Shown: piece by piece, positions 1 to 6,351 of the stretch
How the letters are laid out: each line of letters starts with the position of its first letter
Numbering within the stretch: the first letter of the stretch is position 1
Assembly: GCA_002414205.1 (NCBI GenBank)
Contig: DHYQ01000048.1
Coordinates: forward strand, 749 to 19,711
Reading direction: 5' to 3'
Source: Gallionellaceae bacterium UBA5126
Lineage (GTDB): Bacteria; Pseudomonadota; Gammaproteobacteria; Burkholderiales; Gallionellaceae
Length of the DNA: 18,963 bases
Translations under genes and position numbers: made by a program
The notes under the pieces: model-generated
Databases searched by the model: none
Seen by the model: the letters and a program-made list of their open reading frames with translations, nothing else
What the model was told of the DNA's origin: nothing

Positions 1-10
1 CGTTGAGATT

Positions 11-39
11 CTAACAGGCCAAATGACACGGCCTATCAT
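11..39 (+). promoter_or_regulatory. Possible sigma-70 promoter of the SHOCT lipoprotein gene
   Basis: A CTAACA box at 11-16 (4 of 6 matches to the -35 consensus) and a TATCAT box at 34-39 (5 of 6 matches to -10) are 17 bases apart. Transcription would start near 46, shortly before the AGGA ribosome binding site at 52-55. This is a motif match only. Confidence 0.3.
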
Positions 40-62
40 GTGTCTTATTTCAGGAAGCTGAT

Positions 63-545
63 ATGTTTATCCATCATGGCAAGAAGGTTCAGGTGCTGTT
101 TGCACTGGCACTGGCAGGCTGCGCCTCGCCAACCGTCGTACAAACCGTCAAACCAGGCGACACCGGCTTGACCTGCGCACAATTACAAAACGAATATTCG
201 GATGCAGAACGTTTCCGTCTGGAAGCTGAAAAGGAAAAGACCGTGACGGGCGGCAATGTGGCACGGGCGCTCCTTTTCTGGCCAGCGATTCTGGGTACCG
301 CCGCGAATGCCAATGAAGCCATTTCAGCCGCCAATGCACGCAAAGTTCATTTGGCCAATCAAATGAGCCAGAAGGGCTGCGGCATACCTGATGTCAGTGC
401 CCCGTCCAGCGGTGTACCCGCCACCCCCAGCATGACCACATCGAAGGATGCCAAGTTAGCTGAGTTGAAAAAACTGTACGAGGCTCAGTTGATTACCAAG
501 GAGGTTTACGAAGCGCGCCAAAAGGCCATTCTGGAAACACCCTAG
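63..545 (+). CDS. SHOCT-domain lipoprotein of unknown function
   Basis: A 160-residue protein. It has a short basic N-region (Lys7, Lys8), a hydrophobic stretch and a lipobox LAGC with the lipidated Cys at residue 20, so it should be anchored in the inner or outer membrane facing the periplasm. Ser22 follows shortly after the Cys and there is no Asp at position +2, so outer-membrane sorting is more likely. Residues 45-110 are Ala-rich and partly helical, with a short hydrophobic patch around residues 68-76. The last 30 or so residues (DAKLAELKKLYEAQLITKEV and following) match the SHOCT pattern, a short C-terminal helical module found in many otherwise unrelated proteins. AGGA at 52-55 lies 7 bases before the ATG and fixes the start. 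The gene is monocistronic, followed by its own terminator and a convergent dps. The precise role is unknown. Confidence 0.8.
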   Translation: MFIHHGKKVQVLFALALAGCASPTVVQTVKPGDTGLTCAQLQNEYSDAERFRLEAEKEKTVTGGNVARALLFWPAILGTAANANEAISAANARKVHLANQMSQKGCGIPDVSAPSSGVPATPSMTTSKDAKLAELKKLYEAQLITKEVYEARQKAILETP

Positions 546-576
546 ACAGCATTCAAGCGCTGTTTATAATGCACAC

Positions 577-598
577 CCCCGCTCAAGCGGGGTTTTTT
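577..598 (+). terminator. Intrinsic terminator of the SHOCT lipoprotein gene
   Basis: A perfect 6-bp GC stem (CCCCGC / GCGGGG) with a TCAA loop is followed by six Ts on the plus strand. It lies between the lipoprotein stop (545) and the convergent end of dps (602). The minus-strand side has no T-run, so it probably serves only the plus-strand gene. Confidence 0.85.
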
Positions 599-601
599 GT
601 A

Positions 602-1084
602 TCAGGCATCCAACAAACTCCGCAGCATCCAGGCATTTTTTTCGTGGATTTGCATGCGTTGGGTGAGGATGTCGGCGGTGGGTTGGTCGTTGGCGGCTTC
701 GGCGATGGGGAGGACGGCGCGGGCGGTGCGGACGACGGTTTCCTGATCTTCCAGCAAAATGCGGATCATGTCGCTGGCATTCGGCACACCATCGGTTTCG
801 GCAATGGCGGTCAGGCGGGCGAATTCAGCATAACTTCCGGGGGCAGGAAAACCCAAGGCACGGATGCGCTCGGCGAGGATGTCCACCGCCAGCCAAATTT
901 CATCGTATTGGGTCTGGAACATCAGGTGCAGGGTCTGGAACATCGGCCCGGTCACGTTCCAGTGAAAATTATGCGTTTTCAGGTACAAGGTGTAGCTGTC
1001 GGCGAGGACGTGCGACAGTCCGGCGGCGATGTCGGAACGTTGCGCTTCACTCATTCCGATATTGATGGCTTGACGTGCTGACAT
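602..1084 (-). CDS. dps: Dps-family ferritin-like DNA-protection / iron-storage protein
   Basis: A 160-residue protein of typical Dps length. The family forms 12-subunit shells that oxidise Fe(II) with peroxide, store iron and shield DNA during stress. The ferroxidase pattern is visible: His41 (KTHNFHWNVTG), His53, Asp68 and Glu72 (AVDILAERIRALG) keep the spacing of E. coli His51, His63, Asp78 and Glu82. The fifth position, Asp67 in E. coli, is Gln57 here. There is no long Lys-rich N-terminal tail as in E. coli Dps, so DNA binding is uncertain. The strong AAGGAG site 8 bases before the ATG fixes the start. The gene follows rplY on the same strand but is separated from it by the rplY terminator, so it likely has its own promoter in 1085-1195; I see no convincing one there. 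Confidence 0.92.
   Translation of the reverse strand: MSARQAINIGMSEAQRSDIAAGLSHVLADSYTLYLKTHNFHWNVTGPMFQTLHLMFQTQYDEIWLAVDILAERIRALGFPAPGSYAEFARLTAIAETDGVPNASDMIRILLEDQETVVRTARAVLPIAEAANDQPTADILTQRMQIHEKNAWMLRSLLDA
910..944 (-). repeat. 14-bp in-frame direct repeat inside dps
   Basis: The 14-mer GGGTCTGGAACATC (plus strand) occurs at 910-923 and again at 931-944, exactly 21 bases (7 codons) apart. In the protein it encodes the two MFQT tetrapeptides of MFQTLHLMFQT (residues 48-58). The second copy carries the Gln that occupies a ferroxidase ligand position. Confidence 0.9.
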
Positions 1085-1195
1085 GATACAAACTCCTTTC
1101 CGGTTCGTTAGAGTACGGGTGCGGAAAGTTAAGGCTTTCTGTAGCGCGATGCAAGCGTTAATTATGACATCCGGGCATCCGTAAAACCCGCACGC

Positions 1196-1233
1196 AAAGA
1201 AAAACCGCCATCCCTTGCGGTGATGGCGGTTTT
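1196..1233 (-). terminator. Intrinsic terminator after rplY
   Basis: On the minus strand a 12-bp perfect stem (AAAACCGCCATC with GATGGCGGTTTT) closes a 9-base loop and is followed by a T-rich run, TTTTTCTTT counting the last stem Ts. It starts 20 bases downstream of the rplY stop. The A/T flanks are symmetrical, but there is no plus-strand gene for it to serve. Confidence 0.85.
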
Positions 1234-1252
1234 AAAGGCGGAAGCTTGAAGC

Positions 1253-1885
1253 TTACTTCTTGCCCTTCTTCTTGGCGTCCTTGCCAGTGGCCGCTGCGGG
1301 TGCTGCTTCCACGGCGCGAGGCACGGGAATGGTGGCGACCATACCTTCACCCGTGTGCTTGCCGTGTTGCGACAGGGTAACACCGGCGGGCAGCTTGATG
1401 TCGGAAACGTGAATGGTTTGACCAACTTCCATTGCGCCCAAGTCCACTTCGATGAAGGTAGGCAGGTCGGCTGGCAGGCAGGTAACGTCCACTTCGTGTA
1501 CACCGAGGGAGATCTTGCCGCCGCCCAGCTTGACGCCAGGGCAAACGTCGCCGCGCAGGCAGTGCAGCGGCACACGCACGTGCATCGGCTTGGTCATATC
1601 GACACGCACCAAGTCAATGTGCAGCACTTGTTGACGGAAGGGGTGCATTTGGAAGGCGCGCAGCAGCACGGGTTCAGTTTGGCCGTTCAAGGTCAGGTTC
1701 AGCACGGAAGCGTGGAACTTTTCAACTTGCAGTTTGTGGTACAAATCGTTGTGATCCATTTCCAGCATGATGGCATCGCCCAGGCCGTACAGAACGCCTG
1801 GAACGCGCCCGGTGTGGCGCAGACGGCGGCTCGCACCCGTACCTTGCGCTTCGCGGGATGTTGCGGTGATTTCGATTGTGCTCAT
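1253..1885 (-). CDS. rplY: 50S ribosomal protein L25 (bL25), long CTC-type
   Basis: A 210-residue protein of the two-domain L25/TL5/CTC type. The N-terminal domain (about residues 1-95, from STIEITATSREAQGTGASRR) binds the loop E region of 5S rRNA in the family. The C-terminal beta domain follows (LHIDLVRVDMTKPMHVRVPL onward). The tail is Ala-rich and ends in a Lys cluster (KDAKKKGKK). E. coli L25 has only the first domain (about 94 residues). I chose the ATG at 1885 because GGAG lies 6 bases upstream and the protein then begins as family members do; an in-frame TTG at 1897 overlaps that GGAG and is not credible. The gene lies after prs, as in Pseudomonas. A terminator-like hairpin sits just before its ribosome binding site. 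Confidence 0.96.
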   Translation of the reverse strand: MSTIEITATSREAQGTGASRRLRHTGRVPGVLYGLGDAIMLEMDHNDLYHKLQVEKFHASVLNLTLNGQTEPVLLRAFQMHPFRQQVLHIDLVRVDMTKPMHVRVPLHCLRGDVCPGVKLGGGKISLGVHEVDVTCLPADLPTFIEVDLGAMEVGQTIHVSDIKLPAGVTLSQHGKHTGEGMVATIPVPRAVEAAPAAATGKDAKKKGKK

Positions 1886-1895
1886 TGGTTTCTCC

Positions 1896-1927
1896 AAATA
1901 AAAACCTGCTCCGCGACCAGAGCAGGT
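1896..1927 (-). terminator. Terminator-like hairpin in the rplY leader (possible attenuator)
   Basis: On the minus strand ACCTGCTC pairs with GAGCAGGT (8 bp, 8-base loop) and is followed by TTTTATTT counting the last stem T. The T-run ends at 1896 and the rplY ribosome binding site GGAG starts at 1895. The prs stop is only 37 bases upstream of the hairpin. The element may terminate prs transcription partially, or control rplY expression. L25 autoregulation through the rplY leader is known in E. coli, but whether this hairpin is involved is inference. Confidence 0.7.
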
Positions 1928-1963
1928 CAGTTTGCCCTCACCACCATGGCAAGGGCGAATTCT

Positions 1964-2914
1964 TTAGTCCGTAAACAACGAACTGACAGATTCTTCGTTG
2001 TTGATGCGGCGGATCGTTTCCGCCAGCAATTCAGCGGTCGTCAACTGGCGAATACGGCCACATTTTTGCGCTGCTTCCGACAACGGGATGGTATCCGTCA
2101 CGACCAACTCATCCAGCGCAGATTTTTCGATGCGCTCGATGGCCGGGCCAGACAGCACAGCGTGGGTACAGTAGGCCACGACACGGGCGGCACCCTTTTC
2201 CTTCAGGGCATTGGCCGCTTCGCACAGGGTGTTGGCGGTATCCACCAAATCGTCCATGATCAAACAAGTACGACCCACCACGTCGCCAATGATGTTCATC
2301 ACCTTGGCGACATTCGGCTTGGGACGGCGCTTGTCGATAATCGCCAAATCGGCTTCCAGTTGTTTGGCCAGCGCACGGGCACGCACCACCCCGCCTACGT
2401 CGGGCGACACAATGATCAGATTGGGATAGTCATGCTTGGTAACATCATCCAGCAAAATTGGGCTGGCGTAGATGTTATCCACGGGAATATCAAAGAAGCC
2501 CTGAATTTGATCAGAGTGCAAATCCATGGTCAACAGCCGATCCACCCCGGCACCGGTCAACATGTCGGCCACCACCTTGGCGGTAATCGCCACACGGGCG
2601 GAGCGGGGGCGACGATCCTGACGGGCGTAGCCAAAATATGGCATCGCGGCAGTGATACGGCCTGCGGAAGCGCGCTTCAGCGCGTCAACCATGACCATCA
2701 CTTCCATCAGATTATCGTTGGTAGGAGAACAAGTGGATTGCAACACAAAAACATCTTTGCCACGCACATTCTCCAGAATCTCAACCATGACTTCGCCGTC
2801 GGAGAATCTTCCGACATTGGCACAACCGAGGGGAATATTGAGTTGCTGGGCAACAGCGGCAGCGAGCTTAGGATTGGCATTACCAGTGAATACCATCAAG
2901 CTGTCTTGAGACAT
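1964..2914 (-). CDS. prs: Ribose-phosphate pyrophosphokinase (PRPP synthetase)
   Basis: A 316-residue cytosolic enzyme of full family length (E. coli Prs 315). It transfers pyrophosphate from ATP to ribose 5-phosphate, giving PRPP for purine, pyrimidine, NAD, His and Trp synthesis. Visible motifs are FSDGE (37-41), the ATP-side segment [16 protein letters not shown] (98-113), [17 protein letters not shown] (131-147) with His133, and the PRPP-binding loop [11 protein letters not shown] (220-230). That loop normally reads DTxGT; here the Gly is Asn228. AAAGGA, 5 bases before the ATG, fixes the start. The gene lies downstream of tRNA-Gln; a hairpin with a long U-tract ends directly before this ribosome binding site. 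rplY follows 78 bases later. Confidence 0.97.
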   Translation of the reverse strand: MSQDSLMVFTGNANPKLAAAVAQQLNIPLGCANVGRFSDGEVMVEILENVRGKDVFVLQSTCSPTNDNLMEVMVMVDALKRASAGRITAAMPYFGYARQDRRPRSARVAITAKVVADMLTGAGVDRLLTMDLHSDQIQGFFDIPVDNIYASPILLDDVTKHDYPNLIIVSPDVGGVVRARALAKQLEADLAIIDKRRPKPNVAKVMNIIGDVVGRTCLIMDDLVDTANTLCEAANALKEKGAARVVAYCTHAVLSGPAIERIEKSALDELVVTDTIPLSEAAQKCGRIRQLTTAELLAETIRRINNEESVSSLFTD

Positions 2915-2925
2915 GTGAATCCTTT

Positions 2926-2951
2926 AAAAAAAATAAAAAGGCACACGCCTT
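2926..2951 (-). terminator. Terminator-like hairpin between tRNA-Gln and prs
   Basis: On the minus strand AAGGC-GTGT-GCCTT is followed by TTTATTTTTTTT. The hairpin starts 6 bases after the encoded CCA end of tRNA-Gln, so it can define the tRNA precursor 3' end. The stem is only 5 bp, but the U-tract is long. The last T is immediately followed by the AAAGGA ribosome binding site of prs, so prs transcripts starting upstream must read through it. Confidence 0.65.
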
Positions 2952-2957
2952 GTGTTA

Positions 2958-3032
2958 TGGCTGAGGAGGTAGGGATCGAACCTACGAATGCCGGAATCAA
3001 AATCCGGTGCCTTACCACTTGGCGACTCCCCA
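2958..3032 (-). tRNA. tRNA-Gln (anticodon UUG)
   Basis: A complete 75-nt tRNA including an encoded CCA end (2958-2960). The anticodon loop UUUUGAU puts UUG at window positions 3000-2998, reading CAA (and CAG by wobble). The anticodon stem CCGGA/UCCGG and T stem GUAGG/CCUAC are perfect. The discriminator is G73 and the first pair is U1-A72, as in E. coli tRNA-Gln. The acceptor stem contains a G3-U70 wobble where E. coli tRNA-Gln has G3-C70. The gene begins 5 bases after the ispE stop and ends 43 bases before prs, the same placement as in Pseudomonas, so it is probably excised from a mixed mRNA/tRNA transcript. Confidence 0.97.
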
Positions 3033-3037
3033 ATAAC

Positions 3038-3874
3038 TTACTGACACATCCAGTCATGCAACGGATGTTGATTTAAACCTTGCGCGAGGATACTTCGCAT
3101 TTCGCTTGGCAACTGCCGGATAACTTCTTGCGCTTGCGCTTGCGTTTCAAACTCTGCAAACACACACGCACCAGAACCTGTCATCAATGCCTTGCCAAAC
3201 TTTTGCAGCTCCGCCAAATATACCGCAACTTCCGGGAATAACTTACAAGCAACTGCCTGCAAATCGTTCTTTGGCTCCTGCTTCAAGAGGATTTCAATTT
3301 TGCATGAAATCGAATCCCTCGTCAAGTCTGAATGCGTAAAAATTTTTGCTGTCGGCACTTGTACCGGCGGAAACAGCACCACATACCAGCGCGGCGGCAA
3401 GGCGCACGCCTGCAAATCTTCGCCCACGCCTTCGGCAAACGCATTCTGCCCGAACACAAACACCGGCACGTCCGCGCCCAACTGCAACCCCAGCGCCATC
3501 AATCTTGCCCGACTCAGCCCCAAGCCCCACAGTCGATTCAGTGCCATCAAGGTAGTTGCGGCGTCCGAGCTGCCGCCGCCCAGCCCGCCCCCCATGGGAA
3601 TGACTTTTTCCAATGTAATGTCCACACCCAAGGTGCAGCCGGTTTCTGCTTGCAACAAGCGCGCTGCCCGCACACACAAATCCTGCGCTTCCGGCACATC
3701 CGCCAGCGCATTCACCCGCCGCACCACACCATCCTGACGCAAATCAAAATGCAGCGTGTCCTGAAGATCAATAAAGCGGAACAGGGTTTGCAATAAATGA
3801 TAGCCATCGGCACGCCGACCAGTGACGTGCAAAAACAGATTCAGCTTGGCCGGAGCCGGACAGGTTAAACGCAT
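3038..3874 (-). CDS. ispE: 4-diphosphocytidyl-2-C-methyl-D-erythritol kinase
   Basis: A 278-residue GHMP-family kinase of usual length (E. coli 283). It phosphorylates CDP-methylerythritol in the MEP pathway to IPP and DMAPP. The N-terminal PAPAKLNLFLHV holds catalytic Lys10. The glycine-rich ATP loop PMGGGLGGGSSDA is at 93-105. LGADVPVF contains Asp135, matching the E. coli catalytic Asp141. The third GHMP motif MTGSGACVF is near the C-terminus. I chose the ATG at 3874: GGAG, overlapping the end of lolB, lies 5 bases upstream, and the protein starts as in the family. A GTG further upstream would overlap lolB needlessly. The start is 2 bases from the lolB stop, implying translational coupling. 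tRNA-Gln follows 5 bases after the stop. Confidence 0.97.
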   Translation of the reverse strand: MRLTCPAPAKLNLFLHVTGRRADGYHLLQTLFRFIDLQDTLHFDLRQDGVVRRVNALADVPEAQDLCVRAARLLQAETGCTLGVDITLEKVIPMGGGLGGGSSDAATTLMALNRLWGLGLSRARLMALGLQLGADVPVFVFGQNAFAEGVGEDLQACALPPRWYVVLFPPVQVPTAKIFTHSDLTRDSISCKIEILLKQEPKNDLQAVACKLFPEVAVYLAELQKFGKALMTGSGACVFAEFETQAQAQEVIRQLPSEMRSILAQGLNQHPLHDWMCQ

Positions 3875-3876
3875 AC

Positions 3877-4437
3877 TTACTCCACAGGGTTCCATACCCA
3901 CTCATCCAGCAACAAGGTGACGCGTAAATCCTGATACTCCAGTTGCATGCGTATGGGCAGCGCTTCAGCCTGGGTATTCGGATAACGACTATAGCGAATG
4001 CGCCAGCCATTTTGCAGCAGGGTATCCACTTGGCCGCTGGCATTGCGACTTGCTTCCGCCGCCACGCCCGGCATGGGGCGCGCCAGCACCCAATCTTGCA
4101 ATCCCGTCAGCGGCAAATACCAACCCAACACCTGCTGCATCAACCCTTCCAGCGTGTCGGCGGCTTGCACCTGCTGTTCACGTTGCAAAGTGGCATGCTG
4201 CGCATCGCGGTAAATACGCGCGGCGGTACTGCCCAGCGGGGTTAACAAGTCCACGGTGTCGGACTGCGCCCGATGTGTCCAGCGCAAACCGGCGGATTGA
4301 CGCTTATCACCCTGCTGCACGGCGATGCGTCCGGTCAGCACAAAGGCATCCACCTTCGCAGTTGGCACCAACACCACCGGCGTGCTGGCGCAACCGGTCA
4401 ACCACAGCAACAGCAACAGCCACAGCCAGCGCCACAT
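3877..4437 (-). CDS. lolB: Outer-membrane lipoprotein receptor LolB
   Basis: A 186-residue lipoprotein. Its signal peptide is Trp/Leu-rich (MWRWLWLLLLLWLTGC) and the lipobox LTGC puts the lipidated Cys at residue 16. LolB accepts lipoproteins from the periplasmic carrier LolA and inserts them into the outer membrane. The segment VDLLTPLGSTAARI (62-75) corresponds to the protruding loop of E. coli LolB whose Leu is needed for insertion; the candidate Leu here is residue 68. VLGWYLPLTGLQDWVLARPM matches the conserved middle of the family (G..LPL..L..W..G.P). The ATG starts 1 base after the TGA of the TPR gene, and ispE starts 2 bases after the lolB stop, so the three genes are tightly coupled. 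Confidence 0.95.
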   Translation of the reverse strand: MWRWLWLLLLLWLTGCASTPVVLVPTAKVDAFVLTGRIAVQQGDKRQSAGLRWTHRAQSDTVDLLTPLGSTAARIYRDAQHATLQREQQVQAADTLEGLMQQVLGWYLPLTGLQDWVLARPMPGVAAEASRNASGQVDTLLQNGWRIRYSRYPNTQAEALPIRMQLEYQDLRVTLLLDEWVWNPVE

Positions 4438-4438
4438 T

Positions 4439-6172
4439 TCAGGGATTAAACTTTTTGATCACGGCTTCCAGCAAGGGATTGCCGGGATTATCTTTCAGAC
4501 TACCCTGCCAAATTTTACGCGCCTCCTCCTTATCGCCGTGCATCCACAAGACTTCGCCCAGATGAGAGGCAATTTCGGGGTCTGGATTGCCCGCAAACGC
4601 CTTGCGCAACCATTTAATACTTTCCTCCAAATTACCGCTGCGGTAATAGCCCCAACCCACACTATCCATGATGGCCACATCGTCCGGTGCCAATTGATTG
4701 GCCTTTTGCACCAGGGCTATCCCTTCTTGAATGCGCACATTACGCTCCAGAAAGCTAAAGCCGAGTGCGTTGTAGGCATGCGCACGCTCCGGTTGCAACT
4801 GGATCAATTTGCGAAACAACTTTTCTGACACCTCATACAACGCAACACGATCCGCCAGCAATGCCGTTTCGTACAACAGATCAGGATCATTGGGATTGTT
4901 GTTCAGCGCCTGTTGCAACACTTGATAGGCTTCACGATCCTGTTTGGCATCGCGCAACAACTGCGCCTCCAGCAACAACAACTGCACGCGCTGCTCCTGA
5001 TCCGCCGCCTTGACCTGATGCAACATCTGGCGCGCCTCTGACAGCTTGCCCTGCTGCCCCAACAGATAGGCGCTACGGAGCTGCGCTTTCAGCAAATATT
5101 CACCCGATTTGACCTGACGATAATGTTGCAACGCCGCCTCGCCATTCTTGTTGGCCTCGTGCAATTGCCCCAGATAAAACTGCAAGGTATTACTGTCCTT
5201 CTGGTTGCGCCCCAGCGCCGCCGATTGGCGCAACTGCGCCTCCGCTCCGGCGGCATCGCCCATTTGCAACGAGATCAGCGCCACTGCGAACGCCAATTCG
5301 GCATTATCAGGATCTGCTGCCAGCAACTGACTAAACTCCGCACGCGCCGGCGCATACTGCTTCATGTCCAGCAAGGCACGCGCATACTGCACGCGCACAT
5401 CACGGGCATCGGGATGCGCCGTGAGGAACTCGCGCAACAACTGCAATGCCTCCGGCATGCGGGATTTCTGCAAAAGCTGCGCTTCCAGCACCACTGGGCG
5501 ACTCCAATCGGGACGCAAACGACGCGCCTCGCGGACACGTTCCATGGATAAACTTTCCTCACCCGCAACCCGCGCCACCTTGGCAACCGCCCAGTGCCCC
5601 TCGGCAACCGTTGGATAGGGTTCGGCCAAATCACGCATCAACTTTAACGCCACTGCCTTATCGGCATAGGCTTCCACCACCGGCTCAATTTGCAGCAACA
5701 ACTGCGGTGCACTGGCCGGATCCTGGCGTAACACTTTGGCAAACTGCACAGCCGCTTCCTTCACCTTGCCATCGCGCAACAACAACGAGGACAACAAGCG
5801 TGCTGGAATGGCAGAGTTGGGATCCAACGCTTCCCAAAGCTGAAACACCTCGATGCCACGTTTCATATTGCCGCCCTCCAACACCAACTGCGCCGCACGA
5901 CGTGCCAGACGTGGATCGCGGGTTTGTCGCGCCGCCTCATACATGCCCTCCATGCTGACATCAGGATAGCCTCGTTGACTGGCCACCTCGGAAATCAGGA
6001 TCTCGTATAGCAGCTCTTCGGTCAGATCGACATTGGGTAACGGGGGTGGCGTTTCCGCCACGGGGGCCGGTGCAGGCGCAGCAACAGGTGCTGCCACCGG
6101 GGTGGTTTGCGGCGCATGGGCGCAAGCGGTCAGCAACAGGCTGGATAAAATCAGAAGGTTCAGTTTGCTCAT
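4439..6172 (-). CDS. TPR-repeat lipoprotein, PA4667-like
   Basis: A 577-residue protein with a lipoprotein signal MSKLNLLILSSLLLTAC (lipidated Cys17), a Pro/Ala-rich linker (about residues 20-45), then a long run of tetratricopeptide-like helical repeats to the C-terminus. Good TPR examples are ALLADRVALYEVSEKLFRKL, HAYNALGFSFLERNVRIQEG and VGWGYYRSGNLEESIKWLRK. Such repeats are protein-binding scaffolds; the partner is unknown. Pseudomonas carries a similar gene in the same place before lolB, hinting at an envelope role. I chose the ATG at 6172 because it gives a proper lipoprotein signal; 38 more codons are open upstream but encode Arg/Cys-rich non-signal sequence. There is no clear Shine-Dalgarno site. 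hemA, divergent from this cluster in Pseudomonas, is absent here. Confidence 0.88.
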   Translation of the reverse strand: MSKLNLLILSSLLLTACAHAPQTTPVAAPVAAPAPAPVAETPPPLPNVDLTEELLYEILISEVASQRGYPDVSMEGMYEAARQTRDPRLARRAAQLVLEGGNMKRGIEVFQLWEALDPNSAIPARLLSSLLLRDGKVKEAAVQFAKVLRQDPASAPQLLLQIEPVVEAYADKAVALKLMRDLAEPYPTVAEGHWAVAKVARVAGEESLSMERVREARRLRPDWSRPVVLEAQLLQKSRMPEALQLLREFLTAHPDARDVRVQYARALLDMKQYAPARAEFSQLLAADPDNAELAFAVALISLQMGDAAGAEAQLRQSAALGRNQKDSNTLQFYLGQLHEANKNGEAALQHYRQVKSGEYLLKAQLRSAYLLGQQGKLSEARQMLHQVKAADQEQRVQLLLLEAQLLRDAKQDREAYQVLQQALNNNPNDPDLLYETALLADRVALYEVSEKLFRKLIQLQPERAHAYNALGFSFLERNVRIQEGIALVQKANQLAPDDVAIMDSVGWGYYRSGNLEESIKWLRKAFAGNPDPEIASHLGEVLWMHGDKEEARKIWQGSLKDNPGNPLLEAVIKKFNP

Positions 6173-6200
6173 GGTGATTCGGCGAGGCGCAAGGGCGCAC

Positions 6201-6206
6201 ATATTA
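6201..6206 (-). promoter_or_regulatory. Possible -10 box for the TPR-lolB-ispE transcript
   Basis: On the minus strand TAATAT lies 28 bases before the TPR lipoprotein start, in the divergent region with rbgA. No good -35 box stands at 16-18 bases. Weak support. Confidence 0.22.
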
Positions 6207-6294
6207 GCAAAAAGACCGCCAAAAGGATGCCTTCGCCTGCGGCAACATTTGCAATGCCCCTGCGCAGCCTGCGGCCAAGTCGCCACACACAGGT

Positions 6295-6324
6295 TACAAA
6301 CTTTGCAGAGACAACAGGTAAAAT
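6295..6324 (+). promoter_or_regulatory. Possible sigma-70 promoter of rbgA
   Basis: TTACAA (6295-6300) and TAAAAT (6319-6324, 5 of 6 matches to -10) are 18 bases apart in the 179-base divergent region. A start near 6331 would leave a leader of about 20 bases before the rbgA ATG, which lacks a clear Shine-Dalgarno site. Confidence 0.35.
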
Positions 6325-6351
6325 CCGGTTTTACTCAAATTCCGTTCTGAC

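Noticed and set aside
569..1081. 170-codon plus-strand open frame opposite dps
   Set aside because: Starts inside the lipoprotein terminator and is antisense to a gene with clear Dps motifs.
1355..3076. 573-codon plus-strand open frame opposite rplY, prs and tRNA-Gln
   Set aside because: It runs antisense through two well-conserved genes and a tRNA; its His/Gln-rich composition is that of a codon-bias shadow.
6173..6286. N-terminal extension of the TPR lipoprotein by 38 residues
   Set aside because: It is Arg/Cys-rich, would bury the lipoprotein signal peptide inside the protein and overlaps the divergent regulatory region.
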